Below are positions 11,233 to 22,333 of a DNA stretch of 64,000 bases, in pieces. The DNA lies in NCBI GenBank assembly GCA_002189035.1, contig CM007990.1, forward strand, positions 4,650,001 through 4,714,000, written 5' to 3'. This DNA comes from Utricularia gibba (Eukaryota > Streptophyta > Magnoliopsida > Lamiales > Lentibulariaceae). The notes below the pieces were generated by a model. That model had not been told where the DNA came from, did not search any database, and worked only from the letters and a program-made list of their open reading frames with translations. Within the stretch, counting starts at the first letter, position 1. Each line of letters begins with the position of its first letter. Position numbers and translations under genes: made by a program.

Positions 11233-13625
11233 ATGAATCAGTGTCGCTGCAACTTGAGGGTAGCTTTTGCTGCTCGCCGTTGCTCGCGACCAGGAAGAAG
11301 AAGAAGAAGGGCCCGCCAAAACTCGGTATCCGCCGCTGCCGAGGCTGAGTATTCTTCAGATGGTGTAAATTTGAGGGTTTGCTATTCAGCGGATTTTGAG
11401 GAGAGGTATGGCAGTAGTTCAGAGACATTTCGAACTAAAGAAAGAAGATTTCTGTGATTTTCATGGTGATACAGGAACTTAGTTGGAAATAGCATTGATT
11501 ATGGTAATTTCTCTGACATGGCCAACCATGGCATTTTGAGGAGCAGCAGCTTACAGAAGAAGGAAATGGAAAAGAATGAAGCAGCAGTTTGTTCTGAGCT
11601 TAGATATGGGAAGCATGCTAATACAGAGCATTTTGGAGTGGTTTTGGGAGATGAACTGGCTGGTGCTACGGGATTCAATGGCAAGACTACGAGGATAAAA
11701 AGAAGGAGGGGAAGAAAAAATGGGGATGGCAGTAAAAGGTGTGATAGGAAAACTGTTACGAAAACCAACAAGAACGATATTACGGTATCCCCATATTTTG
11801 CGAGGATTGGTGGGATTAATGATGCAGTTGACTCTCAGTTTAGTGAGAAGTTTGGAGCAGTTCCTCATGAAATCACTGGAACCAGAGATGAGGATACTGG
11901 GAATGCGTGTCTAAAGAGCGGAAACCTGGATGATGGAAAGCGTTTACCTGGTGATTATAACAAGAGGAGGCGACAAAGGCGAGGTAAAAGAGTAGTGCCT
12001 ACTACTTCACCTTACTTTAAGAAAGAATGCACAACGCATAAAGATGAAAACTGTGCGTCTAACGAGAGCAACAGAATCAGTGCAAAAACCATTTTGATAG
12101 GAAGAGGGGAGAAAATTGGCAAAAGGAGAAGGAATACCAGAAGAGAACTTGGATTGGGAAGCCATGGGAAGGAGAAATTAAACAACAGCGTTGCGGATCT
12201 TTCAGATGTAAATCTAGAACTGGGAGACCATGCTCTTCCAATATTGGGAAAGAAGGATTCTAATAGTTTATCAGAGGGGATGCCATTTTCCTTAGACCGT
12301 ATGCTGTCAAGATTTTTATATCAAGAAAAATGTAGGCTGAGTGATGCCTATACTAGTTCGTCCGTTCTTTGTAACTCTTGTTATCCGAATTCTGAAGGTG
12401 GTGCACAAGAGACCATCAAGAAAACAGCATCTGAAGTTGGGACTCCCTCAGGAACGATTGATGCTGTTCAGAAACCCGTTACCCCTGATAGCATCCTTGA
12501 GATTGCCAAAATTCAAAAGAAACTAGTGCCGAAAAAGGGTCATGGAAGAGCAGTTAAAAAAAGATTGGTTCTTTCACCTCTTGCTGCTAATTCAAATGTT
12601 CAAGAAGCGAACCAGTCTACAGAAGGAGCATTTGATGCAAAAAAACTGCGGACATGGGAGGTTTCTCCTTATTTTGACAGTACGCAGGGCAAGGCTGAAA
12701 GTGAAGATGCCATTTCTTCATGCAGTGTTATATCTGAGTTTCCTTCTCGAAAGAATAAAAGAAGAAAATCTTGCAAGCCCATTTTAACTTATGCTCAGAA
12801 GCGAGATGAGGCTTATGAAAGAAAAACACTGGATAACACTTGGCAGCCTCCTCGATCACCTTTTAACCTCCTCCAAGAAGATCATGCTTTCGATCCTTGG
12901 AGGGTTTTAGTCATATGCATGCTACTTAATCAGACATCTGGCCGGCAGGTCAGTACCCTCTCTATATACTATGCGTACTGCACTTTAGCCGGACTTTGAT
13001 TTCATGTCTTGAATTTAACTTGGATGAGTTAAGATAAAAGTACAACTTATTCCCATCCATGAGATTCTTAAGGATGAGTGATATTGCCTCGTGGATACCC
13101 GAATCTTGCATTTTAAACCATGCTCACAATAACTTGGTAAAAAACCGCAGGCTGGGAGAATATTGTCCAAACTTTTTCAGTTATGTCCTACAGCCCAGGC
13201 GGCTACAGAGGTTGCTGAAGAAGACATCGAGGAGGTGATTCACAGCTTGGGTCTTTACAAGAAGAGAGCTAAGGGAATTCGGCAATTCTCCAAAGAATAT
13301 TTAAGTGATAGTTGGACTCATGTAACGGAACTCACTGGCGTTGGCAAGTATGCTCAGCCTGAAGGCACAGCCTTGTGATTTTCTCTTCTTATACTAAAAA
13401 ATCATGCCTTTATCGCGCTTACCAATGGCTTTTCTGATGGAGGTGCGTAGTGATTGCTCTGTATTGATTCCGGTTTGGCTTTACAGGTATGCTGCGGATG
13501 CATATGCCATATTTTGTACAGGAAAGTGGCAAGGAGTCAGACCGGTGGATCACATGCTTGTAAAATACTGGGAATTTCTTTCTGCTAACTTTGCACAAGG
13601 CCTGAGCCCCGAAGATCCATCCTAG
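11233..13625 (+). CDS. MBD4L: MBD4-like DNA glycosylase (HhH-GPD superfamily)
   Basis: Exons 11233-11405, 11475-12948, 13151-13347, 13487-13625; 660 residues. Enzymes of this family excise thymine or uracil mispaired with G after cytosine or 5-methylcytosine deamination. The first about 500 residues are basic and low-complexity with nuclear-localisation-like clusters ([17 protein letters not shown]). They contain three short repeats of the type SPYFxxx ([25 protein letters not shown]). The catalytic domain follows: [38 protein letters not shown], the helix-hairpin-helix [17 protein letters not shown], and [12 protein letters not shown] with the catalytic aspartate. As in plant homologues there is no methyl-CpG-binding domain. 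All splice phases agree. It is transcribed away from AP5B1 from a 231-base shared spacer. Confidence 0.92.
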
Positions 13626-14206
13626 CGATAGTGGAACTTCCATCAACTCTGTACCACTTTGAAAACTCCCTCCTTTGGTTATGTAAATATGAGTCTGCAT
13701 CTGTCGGTTAACTTAAAAACTGATTTTGACATATGGGTGAATCGGTTTTTGGATCTTCTGCAACACTCAGCACTGCAGCAGTTCTTTCTACCGTGTGAAT
13801 CGGTGATTATATTTTGTATGGTACCCGCGTGAAAGTAACTGCCGTATTGCAGCGATTTTTGTCACGTTTTTCTTAGGGTTTCTCGTCGATCAATTTATGG
13901 TCCAAACGCCACCCTTGTAGCTTTATTATCTATTGTTTTCGTCGAAGCTGGTATTACTTTTTGTGTTCACAAATCTTTTCCAGGTTGGAAAAGTCTATGA
14001 ATCTGGTTGTTTTCAACCCCACGGAAAGCCGGAAGGGTATCTTCCCCCACGCGTTCGTCTTCCTCATTCGCTTTTGTGATTTTCCTTTGCCAACTGTTCT
14101 CTTCTTCCGGAATTCCATTTCCTCAATCTGTAGACTTCCTACGAAGTAGGAGCTGCTGGGTTCTTGTTTATCGGGGGCTTCTTTGAAGCCCCCTGATTTT
14201 GATTTA
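13626..14206. other. Spacer and leader upstream of NTMC2T5-like gene
   Basis: Contains the MBD4-like 3' UTR, then promoter and leader of the next gene, including a telo-box. An open frame at 13961-14149 has no family features and is probably leader sequence. Confidence 0.5.
13873..13881 (+). promoter_or_regulatory. Telo-box (TTAGGGTTT)
   Basis: A nine-base TTAGGGTTT lies about 330 bases before the NTMC2T5-like start codon. Telo-boxes near plant transcription starts are associated with genes active in dividing tissue. A nine-base match alone is weak evidence. Confidence 0.35.
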
Positions 14207-17187
14207 ATGGTTTTGCAGTCCTCGTTCAATGCTTCACCCATTAGCTGTGATTTCTCGCGGAGGCAGAGAAGTTTGTTTCTTTCCGCGTCTCCGGCATCTA
14301 TTTTCAGTTCATGTCCCTGCGCTAATGTTACCCCTTTTCGTGAGCTATGCCGCAGGCGGAAGGTGAAAGATGTAGTGAAAAATGTGGGATGGGTTCTGTT
14401 CCAGACCCAAGCGTGCATCAATGGGGGGAGCCCGGGACAGAATTTCAATGTCGCCTCTCATGGGGTGGCCAAAAACATAGTCTTGAAGCGATTTTTGGAT
14501 GAAGAAGGGCTTGTTTGTACCTCTTCCCCAGGAAGTGTAGATTCTGGTGTTGTGAACTATTATAGAACCGATTTTGGCGATGACCCTATTATACATAAGC
14601 TGAGGAATCAGCTTGGGGTTATCCATCCTCTTCCCGCTCCTCCGATGAGTCGAAATGCTCTCGGCCTTTTTGCGTTTCTATTCTTTGTGGGTGGTGTTGT
14701 TTTTGATAAGCTCTGGACACCGACAAGAACGAGCTCAGGTAATGATAGGCCATATGCACCAACTAGTCTGCCTTTCTTTCTTGAGAAGGATTTGCAAAGG
14801 AAAGAATCTGTTGAATGGGTGAACATGGTATTAGCGAAGCTGTGGAAAGTCTACAGAAGTGGAATTGAGAATTGGATCATTGGGCTGCTGCAACCTGTGA
14901 TTGACAATATCCAGAAGCCGGATTATGTGCAAAGGGTCCAGATTAAGCAGTTTTCCTTGGGGATGAACCCTTGTCTGTCAGGAGTGTTGAGCGTAGAACT
15001 TCACGCCGTGTGAACGATTTGCAGTAAGTGCATCGACCTCGAATATGGGCTATTTTTTTGTAGTAGATTACCATCTAGGCCTACTGATGCAGCTTCTAGT
15101 TTTGTGTTTCCGTTTGATCTTTTTCCTTGGATAAAATTGTGATTTTCCTTATGTTGCACATAGGTATCAGATAAGTCTACGCTACACCGGTGATGCACGG
15201 ATGCTTCTACTTTTGTCTCTGAAATTCAGTGTATTTCCCATAGTTGTGCCAGTTGGTATTCGAGACTTCGATATTGATGGGGAGTTGTGGGTGAAATTAC
15301 GACTAATAGCAATGGAACCATGGGTGGGAGCTGTTTCATGGGCGTTTGTTTCTCTTCCGAAGATAAAGTTTGAGTTATCACCTTTTCGCTTATTCAATCT
15401 AATGGGTATGCCGCTTTTAACCTTATGTTATTTTCGTTCTTTCTCAATTACGAGATGTTTGTATGTCTTACTTCGGGCACACCTTATCCATAAACTTGAA
15501 AACCGGATTTCAAACGCCCCATCCCTTCATGCATTATGATGTTAGATATGCTTTTTTTTTTCTGCATACCTATTGCAAGGAACCAAATTTCTGATACTTT
15601 GCTCTCTTTCATGTCTTTTTGGTGCAATGGAAACTTCCAGCCATACCAGTTCTGTCAATGTAAGTTACTAGTTTCAGAAGTGATTTTTAATTATTGCACA
15701 GAGATGCTCCAATCTCATTCTCACTCATTTATGGTATAATCTTGCTGGATGAGGTTCTCTTTTTTTTTAGCAGCGTCCTGAGCTTAGCTTGATCATTTCC
15801 AGGTTTCTTAAAAAGCTTCTTACTGAGGATTTGCCCAAGCTATTTGTGCGCCCCAAGAAGATTGTTCTTGATTTTCAGAAGGGAAAAGCTGTTAGGCCTA
15901 TTCCAGATGATCCAAAATCTGGTGTTATGCAAGAAGGAAATGGAAACTATACTGGGGAGTTGTCAGTGACTCTTCTTGATGCAAGAAAACTCTCATATCT
16001 ATTTTACGGTATGATAGACCTTGTATCTCTAGAGCATGTATAATTTCTGCTCACAATTGCCTGTTCTAATTCACATTGAATTTCATAACACTTCCCTTTC
16101 TGTGATACTGCAGGGAAAACAGATCCCTATGTCATTTTAACCGTGGGCAAACAAGTAATACGAAGTAAAAGGAACAGCCAAACTACCGTTATTGGACCAC
16201 CAGGAGAGCCAATCTGGAATCAGGTTCGATTCTATGCTTTGCTGATCTGTGTTGCTTGATGAGTTGATTTAATGGAACGAACCCTGGGTCTGGTGATCAT
16301 GCTCTTAACATTTCTGACTTGCAGGATTTCCACCTTTTAGTTGCTGATCCTCGGAAAGAAAAGCTACACGTTGAAGTAAGGGATTGTGTGGGATTTATGG
16401 ACTTGACTGTTGGTGTTGGCGAGGTAAAATGCTATATTTTATTACTCAGAGGTTTTAGCCATCTGCATCTCATCTCCTGCAATGTCTCAAAAGAAGCATT
16501 TCTACTCATAAGACAGGACAATTATTCCTTTTTTTTTAATTGCACCATCAGGTGGATCTTGCATCTCTAAAGGATACAGTCCCAACAGAAAGGGTAGTAT
16601 CACTTCGAGGTGGATGGGATCTCTTTGGAAATGGCTCCGCCGGGGAAATCGTTCTGTGTTTAACATACAAAGCTTATGTTGAAGATGAAGAGGACGAAAG
16701 GCTTGAGAAAGTATCCATAGATACTGAGATGTCTGAAGATGAACTCTCAGATTCTGAAGAATCCTACGCCACAAGTACCCCAACGCCCACAAAGCAATAT
16801 GGTGCTGCTGTCTCGAGGGAGGAATCACTTGTCGAGGTTTTGGCGGCATTGCTAATGAGTGAAGAGTTTCGAGGTATAATGACATCCGATACAGCTGAAA
16901 ATAACAAGTCTTCAGACAAAACAACCAAAAAAATCTCACCACAACCATATGCACCTGAGAGTCAGGCTGGAAAGCAGACCACATCCAGCAGCTTTGCTAA
17001 TCCTCAAGGTATGTTGCCTAACCTTTTCACAAATGGCTCCCTCATCCTCTTCTATGTTTGCTTATTTCCAAGTCAAGAATGCTGCTACTGATTTGCAGGG
17101 TTAGCTTTGTTCTGGCTTGCTGTTGCGACGAGCATGTCGATTATCGCAGCTCTGAACATCGATCACTCCAACTTGTTCAATCCATAG
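14207..17187 (+). CDS. NTMC2T5: SMP and C2 domain lipid-transfer protein, NTMC2 type 5 (one-base frameshift in exon 1)
   Basis: Exons 14207-15023, 15164-15405, 15641-15659, 15803-16008, 16114-16223, 16325-16423, 16552-17008, 17099-17187. With one restored base the product is 679 residues, close to the Arabidopsis type 5 proteins. Order: Ser-rich transit-like N-terminus, a hydrophobic segment (RNALGLFAFLFFVGGVVFD), an SMP lipid-binding domain from about residue 190, and one C2 domain (LSVTLLDARKLSYLFYGKTD to GEVDLASLKD). An acidic linker and a C-terminal hydrophobic anchor (GLALFWLAVATSMSIIAAL) follow. SMP proteins shuttle lipids at membrane contact sites; the chloroplast-ER location reported for this type is literature memory, not sequence proof. 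The frame breaks at GGGG 14959-14962; one more G gives FSLGDEPLSVRSVERRTSRR. A 19-base microexon encodes AIPVLS. Confidence 0.88.
15641..15659 (+). other. 19-base microexon of NTMC2T5-like gene
   Basis: Flanked by CTTCCAG and GTAAGT. With phase 1 from exon 2 and one base from the next exon it encodes A-I-P-V-L-S-M, the peptide expected between FNLM and FLKKLLTEDLP in this family. Without it the frame is lost. Confidence 0.85.
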
Positions 17188-17596
17188 CGTCGTCTCAAGT
17201 GTCCATCATGTCTTTCCTACGCCTTCCCATTGCGCCGTCAAGTCCTCCAGAGGCCCTCTGGGGTCGCCGGTCCGGTCATGTGTAACAAACTACATGGAGC
17301 GGTCCGTTGTGTCGCTTCACAGAGAAAATGTTGTGTATATTCCGGCGGCTTTCGTTATGCTCCAGCTTCCGGCACGGACGGCTTTTGGGAACTTGTAGTC
17401 TGTAAATTTGTGTGTTTTTTTAGATAAAAAATAATTTTTTATTCTTAAGATAAAGATAACGGGCCAAACTCCTTGAAAGATCTGTTCTTGGAATTGGGCG
17501 AAGATTCGCAGCCCAGTAGGGGGTGACGGATGAATATGAATCGGATTCTGCAAGAACTTTCAGAATGTTGTGAGATTTCGTTACGGTGAGGGAGGC
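17188..17596. other. Spacer between NTMC2T5-like and WBP2-like genes
   Basis: 3' UTR of the upstream gene and leader of the downstream gene on the same strand. No further feature seen. Confidence 0.5.
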
Positions 17597-18790
17597 ATGG
17601 CTATGAATCCTCAGCTCTTCCCGAATGGGATGCCTGTGCCGTTTGTGAGTGAGATGTTTGTTTTGGCAAGGGATGGCGTTGAATTCGAGATCGACAAGAT
17701 TCCTGGGTTGGCTTCCTACCCACTTCACGATTTCACAGTATTTTTCTGATGATCGATTTGGTTGGATTGAAAGGAGGGTTGATCGTGTTGCTAGATTTTC
17801 TTCTTTTCATCTGGCCCCTGATCGGTAGTTTTCTTCTTTTCAATGCCCAGCTCCCTGGGTGGAAACGTCAAAGCGAGAGGAACAATTTTCTTGTCAAACG
17901 TTCGCATGGTCTTCGTAGCCAAAGTACCCGTTGGAAACCTTTTTGCCTTTGATATGCCCTTGGTACGGATTTTGTTCTGTTTATTTCCTTATCCCCAAGT
18001 CTGGCCCATTTCTCTTGTTCATTCGCTATGTCTAAGCATGGTTTGAAGTCTGGTTTGTTTCATTTCTTTATTTCCTAATCTCCAAGTCTGCCCTTTTTTC
18101 CTTCATTAGTTTTCCCAGCATGAGAACTTTTGATTATTCAGTTTGAAGTCATGGTTTGTTTCAGTTCTTTGCACGAATTTTGGATATATCTCAGTTACTT
18201 TGATCGGCTGAAACGTTCTGCTCTGCTGTACTGCAGCTCTATGTTCATGGTGAGAAGTTCAACCAGCCAATATTCCACTGCAACAACATCTCGGGGCGGG
18301 TGGATCCTGTATGTGCAATAAGCAAATGCATTTTAACTGTTCCTTAGTAGTGTGGATCCCTGAAGCTTCCTGCCATTGTGTTTTATGTATTCTCGACATT
18401 CCAGGTCGTGCCGGAGAATGATCATAGCGCTCTATATTCAACTCAGTCCTTCAAGATATTGTTCAAGGAAGGGGGTTGTGGAACATTTATCCCACTTTTC
18501 TTCAACATGGTTGCTTCTGTTCGGCGGTGTAATCAACATGCTGCCCCTGCAACACAGCCTTGTTCAGATCCTCTCCAAGCCTCACAAACACCTGTTGATG
18601 AAATGATGAGAAATGCGTATGTATTCATCTTTCTCATTTTCTCATGCTCCAGCTTCTGATATCTTCACCTTTTACTTGCAGGTATGTTGACCCCAATGAC
18701 CCTACGAGAATCTTCTTGCAGCAGCCGAATTCCGAGTCTCAGTTAAGGCGTCGCACATACCATTCGAGCAACACTGAAAACCCACAGTGA
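17597..18790 (+). CDS. GRAM-domain protein related to WW-domain-binding protein 2
   Basis: Exons 17597-17706, 17851-17962, 18237-18308, 18405-18616, 18682-18790; 204 residues, all phases consistent. It begins MAMNPQLFPNGMPVPFVSEM and continues with a GRAM-like fold: VKARGTIFLSNVRMVFVA, then LYVHGEKFNQPIFHCNNIS, then LYSTQSFKILFKEGGCGTF. The tail is DPLQASQTPVDEMMRNAYVDPNDPTRIFL. This is the small conserved plant family sometimes mislabelled as a classical AGP or UPF0664 stress-induced protein. GRAM domains bind phosphoinositides or proteins at membranes; the precise job in plants is not established. The short Pro/Gln-rich piece before DPLQASQTP is shorter than in relatives. It converges on the DUF247 gene 200 bases downstream. 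Confidence 0.9.
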
Positions 18791-18990
18791 GTTGGTGACT
18801 CCTACCATTTCTGCACATTCTGCTCTGGTATTGTACAATGTGACTTGTCTTTTTAATCTTGTTCAAATATAATATATTATTCCTGTATTGATGAGATGGA
18901 TCCGAAAGCAAAGCAAAGCCATAGACACATTTTAGTGAACTCACCACACACTGCACACAAAACAACACAACCACAGAAAGCACACAAACC

Positions 18991-20523
18991 TCAAGAGCTG
19001 GACTGGACATACGACAAGACAGTGTATACAGTCTGAACAATGGTGAGCACAAAGAGCAAAACAGCAGCCAGCACTGAAAGAATTGCCCATGGATTAGTGA
19101 AGTATGTGTGCATAAGGTTTGCCCTCCACTGGTTCCATGGTTTCTGGCAATAAGCATGTACCTTTTTGTGAACCTCATCGAGGGTGCTCTCCGGATCCAG
19201 AGTGATGTCCTTTGAAATAGAATTGAACAGATTAGCTACTGCCTTGTCACTGCCTAACGCATTCTGTATGATCCCACATGAATGCAGCAGGCTAACATCC
19301 CTTGCACTGTCAATGATGTTGTCCATGAAGAAGATGTAGGCCGTCACCTCGTTGCCTGCCCCAACATGGAACCGTTCAAATGCAATCAGATTGAGGTACA
19401 GCGACTCCAGAGCATCATCCACCACCACCAGTGGGAGCCGGAGAACTCCAGCATGGAAGGATATGTCTTTAAGGCTTCTTGTTCTGCTCTTCACTATGCG
19501 TATGCCTGCCTCGTTGAGCTCTGTAGCTGACCGGATAATCTCGTCCCCGCCTTTGTGGACACCATGACTCTCGCCCTTCTTGCGGCGCTTCTTGTCATGG
19601 GAGCCCTCCTGGAGAAGGCTCTTCCTATGTACATCCAGTATGTGCAAGCACTTGTCAAATTGGTGGATGCTCTTTGGGGAGATTCCTTGTGAAAAGAACT
19701 TGAGGATGAGTCTAATCAGATCCTTTCCTTTCTGCAAAGGATGTTCCATCAGCTTAGAAAACCTTATCTGGGATCGAATAAGCTCATACAATTTTCTTTT
19801 TTTTTACCTTGATTTCAGATCCCTTTTCAACAGACACCAGCTTCTCGAGGACCAACATGGGGATCTGATTTTCGAGCATCAACATGTCTCGCTTCAGATA
19901 GGGGACGATGTACAGCTTCCCATGGCTGCTGAAGATTGGATCATTGGATGCATAGTATGCATCCCAGGATTCAGCATGATGGCCCTCCCCTCTCCCTCAT
20001 CACCATGAAGAGTCGTCGTGGTTCGCAGCACTTCCAGTATGAAGCAGCCGTCCATGATCATCATCTCCAAGAATTCGTCAGTGGCTGCATCCCATTTGGG
20101 GTCGAGGCGATCGTACGCCTCCTTGAGATCCTGCACGATCGGAGACAAGGCGTCGACGAAGCTCGATAAGGGCTTCCCTGCTCTCTTCAGGAAGTGAAGC
20201 AGCGCCCGATGCTTGTGCTCCTCCATCGGCAGTAAATACTCCACGCCATGGTGGTACGGCCCGAAGGACACTATCTGCGGCTTGTAAGCTCTCTTGTGAA
20301 GCTCTGTGACGGAAACGGGAATCCGGTAAATGGATCGCTTGCTCCAATGCACCGATTGTGAAGAAGTGTCTGGTAAGTTGCTCAGCTCGTTCTGGATGTT
20401 GATCAGCCATTGCTGCTTCTCCTCCTCCATTCTCCAGGAGACAACCTCTCTCTCTCTTCCCTCAATAAATGCACTGGTCTTCATCCCTTGCCCCATGGTG
20501 AAGCAACCGAGAAGATGATCCAT
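18991..20523 (-). CDS. DUF247 membrane protein (two frame breaks)
   Basis: Plant-specific DUF247 (UPF0481) protein, one apparent exon, about 510 codons when both breaks are bridged. The N-terminal part shows SIYRIPVSVTELHKRAYKPQ, VSFGPYHHG, FLEMMIMDGCFILE and the box RDMLMLENQIPMLVLEKL. The C-terminal part shows SATELNEAGIRIVKS, LRLPLVVVDDALESLYLNL and ending with a transmembrane helix (AILSVLAAVLLFVLTIV). That is the complete family layout. Break 1 lies between about 19961 and 19996: one G missing in the G-rich GGAGAGGGGAGGG segment (minus strand) restores the path to NDPIFSSHGKLYIVPYL. Break 2 is at a nine-base T run (plus strand, 19797-19805): one base too many. The start ATG at 20523 is a choice among several in-frame Met codons. 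Function unknown; relatives are plasma-membrane proteins, some linked to grass self-incompatibility. Either assembly errors or a young pseudogene. Confidence 0.8.
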
Positions 20524-21913
20524 TTCCTTTGTTCTGTTGTTATTCCCTGAATCACAGCTTGCATTTTTCAGTTTTCGCAGGGAAGAAACATGCACTCCTT
20601 CCTTCCGTACAGTAATCAGCCATGGACCACAAGGTGCCCAAATTTACCATGATTTTATATTTATTTTATTTATATTTTAAATGAATAATTTGAATTTTGA
20701 ATCACTTGTTTTTGCTCAATGCTTTTCAGTGGTAATTTTATGCGATCAAAATGAATAATCAATTTATCAAAATTGAATTTTGAAACCATTATGGAGTTTA
20801 TGTGATGGGTTAATCGGCTACTTAAAAGGATCCAAAATGTATTCTGATGTAGTTCGATAAATCGATATGTGTTAGAGTATGTCATTAGTAACTGTTTTGA
20901 ACAGTTTGAAAAGTAGTCAAATTACGGTAATAATAAAAAAGATGGTGGTTATCCGAAAGTAGGATCACAATACGTATAGCAGATGCAAAAAACAATCGAT
21001 ATTTATATAATTCAGGATTCGGTCAGACTAAACTCTTCTATAAATATGAAAAACTTTAAAAAAAAGAAAAGATTGAAACCTCAAGTACTCTAATTTGTAT
21101 TTTCTTTCTATCTCCATCTAATGAAATCATTTTTGTGTGAGTTCCAACAGTTCTATGATTTTTTCGTTTTTCGACGGTTTTCACGTTAAAATCTCTATCC
21201 ATCTTTATTTATGTTGATCATAATGCACCATAAAGTACATTATTACCTTAATAGGATATGTCGCTCCTGGCCATATCCCTCACCCTAAAATCTTGTTTTC
21301 CTTTTATCCCGATTTCTAATCACAACATTATGTTTCATGCTTTAAAAATTGTACTTAATATTATATAAAATAGATTCAGTTTTAAGATCATGATAATAAA
21401 ATCTGAGACTATAAAATTATTTTATGATATGATATAAAATCATATTATGTACTTTAATATTTTAAATTATATATTGTAAAATTTAATAAATAAAATTTAT
21501 TATATAAGTTAATATAACTATATATGTATTGTTGAAGTATATAAAAAATGAATGATTTAATTTTTTTAAGTTAGTCATTAAAACATAAATTTAAAAAATT
21601 TAATAATTTTTAAAGTTAATTTTATACTTTACTTTGAATTTCTTATTTTACTATAAAACAGGTAAACATTAGAATTTAAAGAAATTAAATCAAATCACTT
21701 CAAGAAATTAATAAAATAGAACATATACTTAATCGATATTTTATATTCAATTGATTAATTGGAAATGAATTTATATTTTTATTACAACATGTAAATTAAA
21801 AAAATTAAAAAAAATTAAAAAATAATAGATATAGTCGATCAAATTCGAATTTAATGAATTAAATTAACAAAAATCAACCGACTGAAGTAATCAGACGGAA
21901 GGGGTTCCTCTTT

Positions 21914-21923
21914 TGGGCGGGAA
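21914..21923 (+). promoter_or_regulatory. E2F-type site 1 upstream of RBR
   Basis: TGGGCGGGAA matches the E2F/DP core in reverse (TTCCCGCC). It sits about 410 bases before the RBR start codon. Known plant RBR genes are E2F targets; binding here is inferred. Confidence 0.55.
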
Positions 21924-21930
21924 CTCGGGG

Positions 21931-21944
21931 GTTTTGGCGGCAAA
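21931..21944 (+). promoter_or_regulatory. E2F-like site 2 upstream of RBR
   Basis: TTTTGGCGGCAAAA-type element (GTTTTGGCGGCAAA), a near-palindrome close to the E2F consensus TTTSSCGS. It lies eight bases after site 1. Confidence 0.45.
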
Positions 21945-22045
21945 ATTGACCAGCGTAACACGTGTCGGATAATCATTGGCAGAGCATGTGTGCCTGTTGG
22001 GCATGATGGTATGTCATATGGGCATGCCATGGATGGATGGTGTGG

Positions 22046-22056
22046 TTTCCCGCGCC
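22046..22056 (+). promoter_or_regulatory. E2F site 3 upstream of RBR
   Basis: TTTCCCGCGCC is a full match to the canonical E2F site TTTCCCGC. It is 278 bases before the RBR start codon. Confidence 0.6.
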
Positions 22057-22333
22057 AAGGGTGGAGGAAGGGTTTTATTGTCCTGTTCGCAGAATGGCAG
22101 AGCTCGTGGCCTAGACAACAAGCTTCACTTGTCTTTCCATTTCTACGCTTCGTTCTTCCATTGAGGCACGGGGATTGGGAGCGATTCACCCTCGGTAGCG
22201 TTTCCTACAGCTTGTCGGGATTCTCTTCGATTGTGGGCTATCAGCTGAGATTCTGTTCTTTCTCTTATCGTGGAATCCGGAGTCTTTTGCGTTGCTGGTG
22301 ACCTCAGTCGTGTGGATCAGATATCTGGTGCTC

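Larger units (their letters stand above)
20524..22333. other. AT-rich spacer and RBR promoter
   Basis: 20.64-21.85 kb is very AT-rich, with only short chance open frames; I recognise no transposon ends. The GC content rises at about 21.9 kb, where the RBR promoter with E2F-like sites begins. The last about 200 bases should be RBR leader. Confidence 0.55.

Noticed and set aside
20640-21850. Possible transposon in the AT-rich block
   Set aside because: No terminal inverted repeats, target-site duplication or coding remnant seen.
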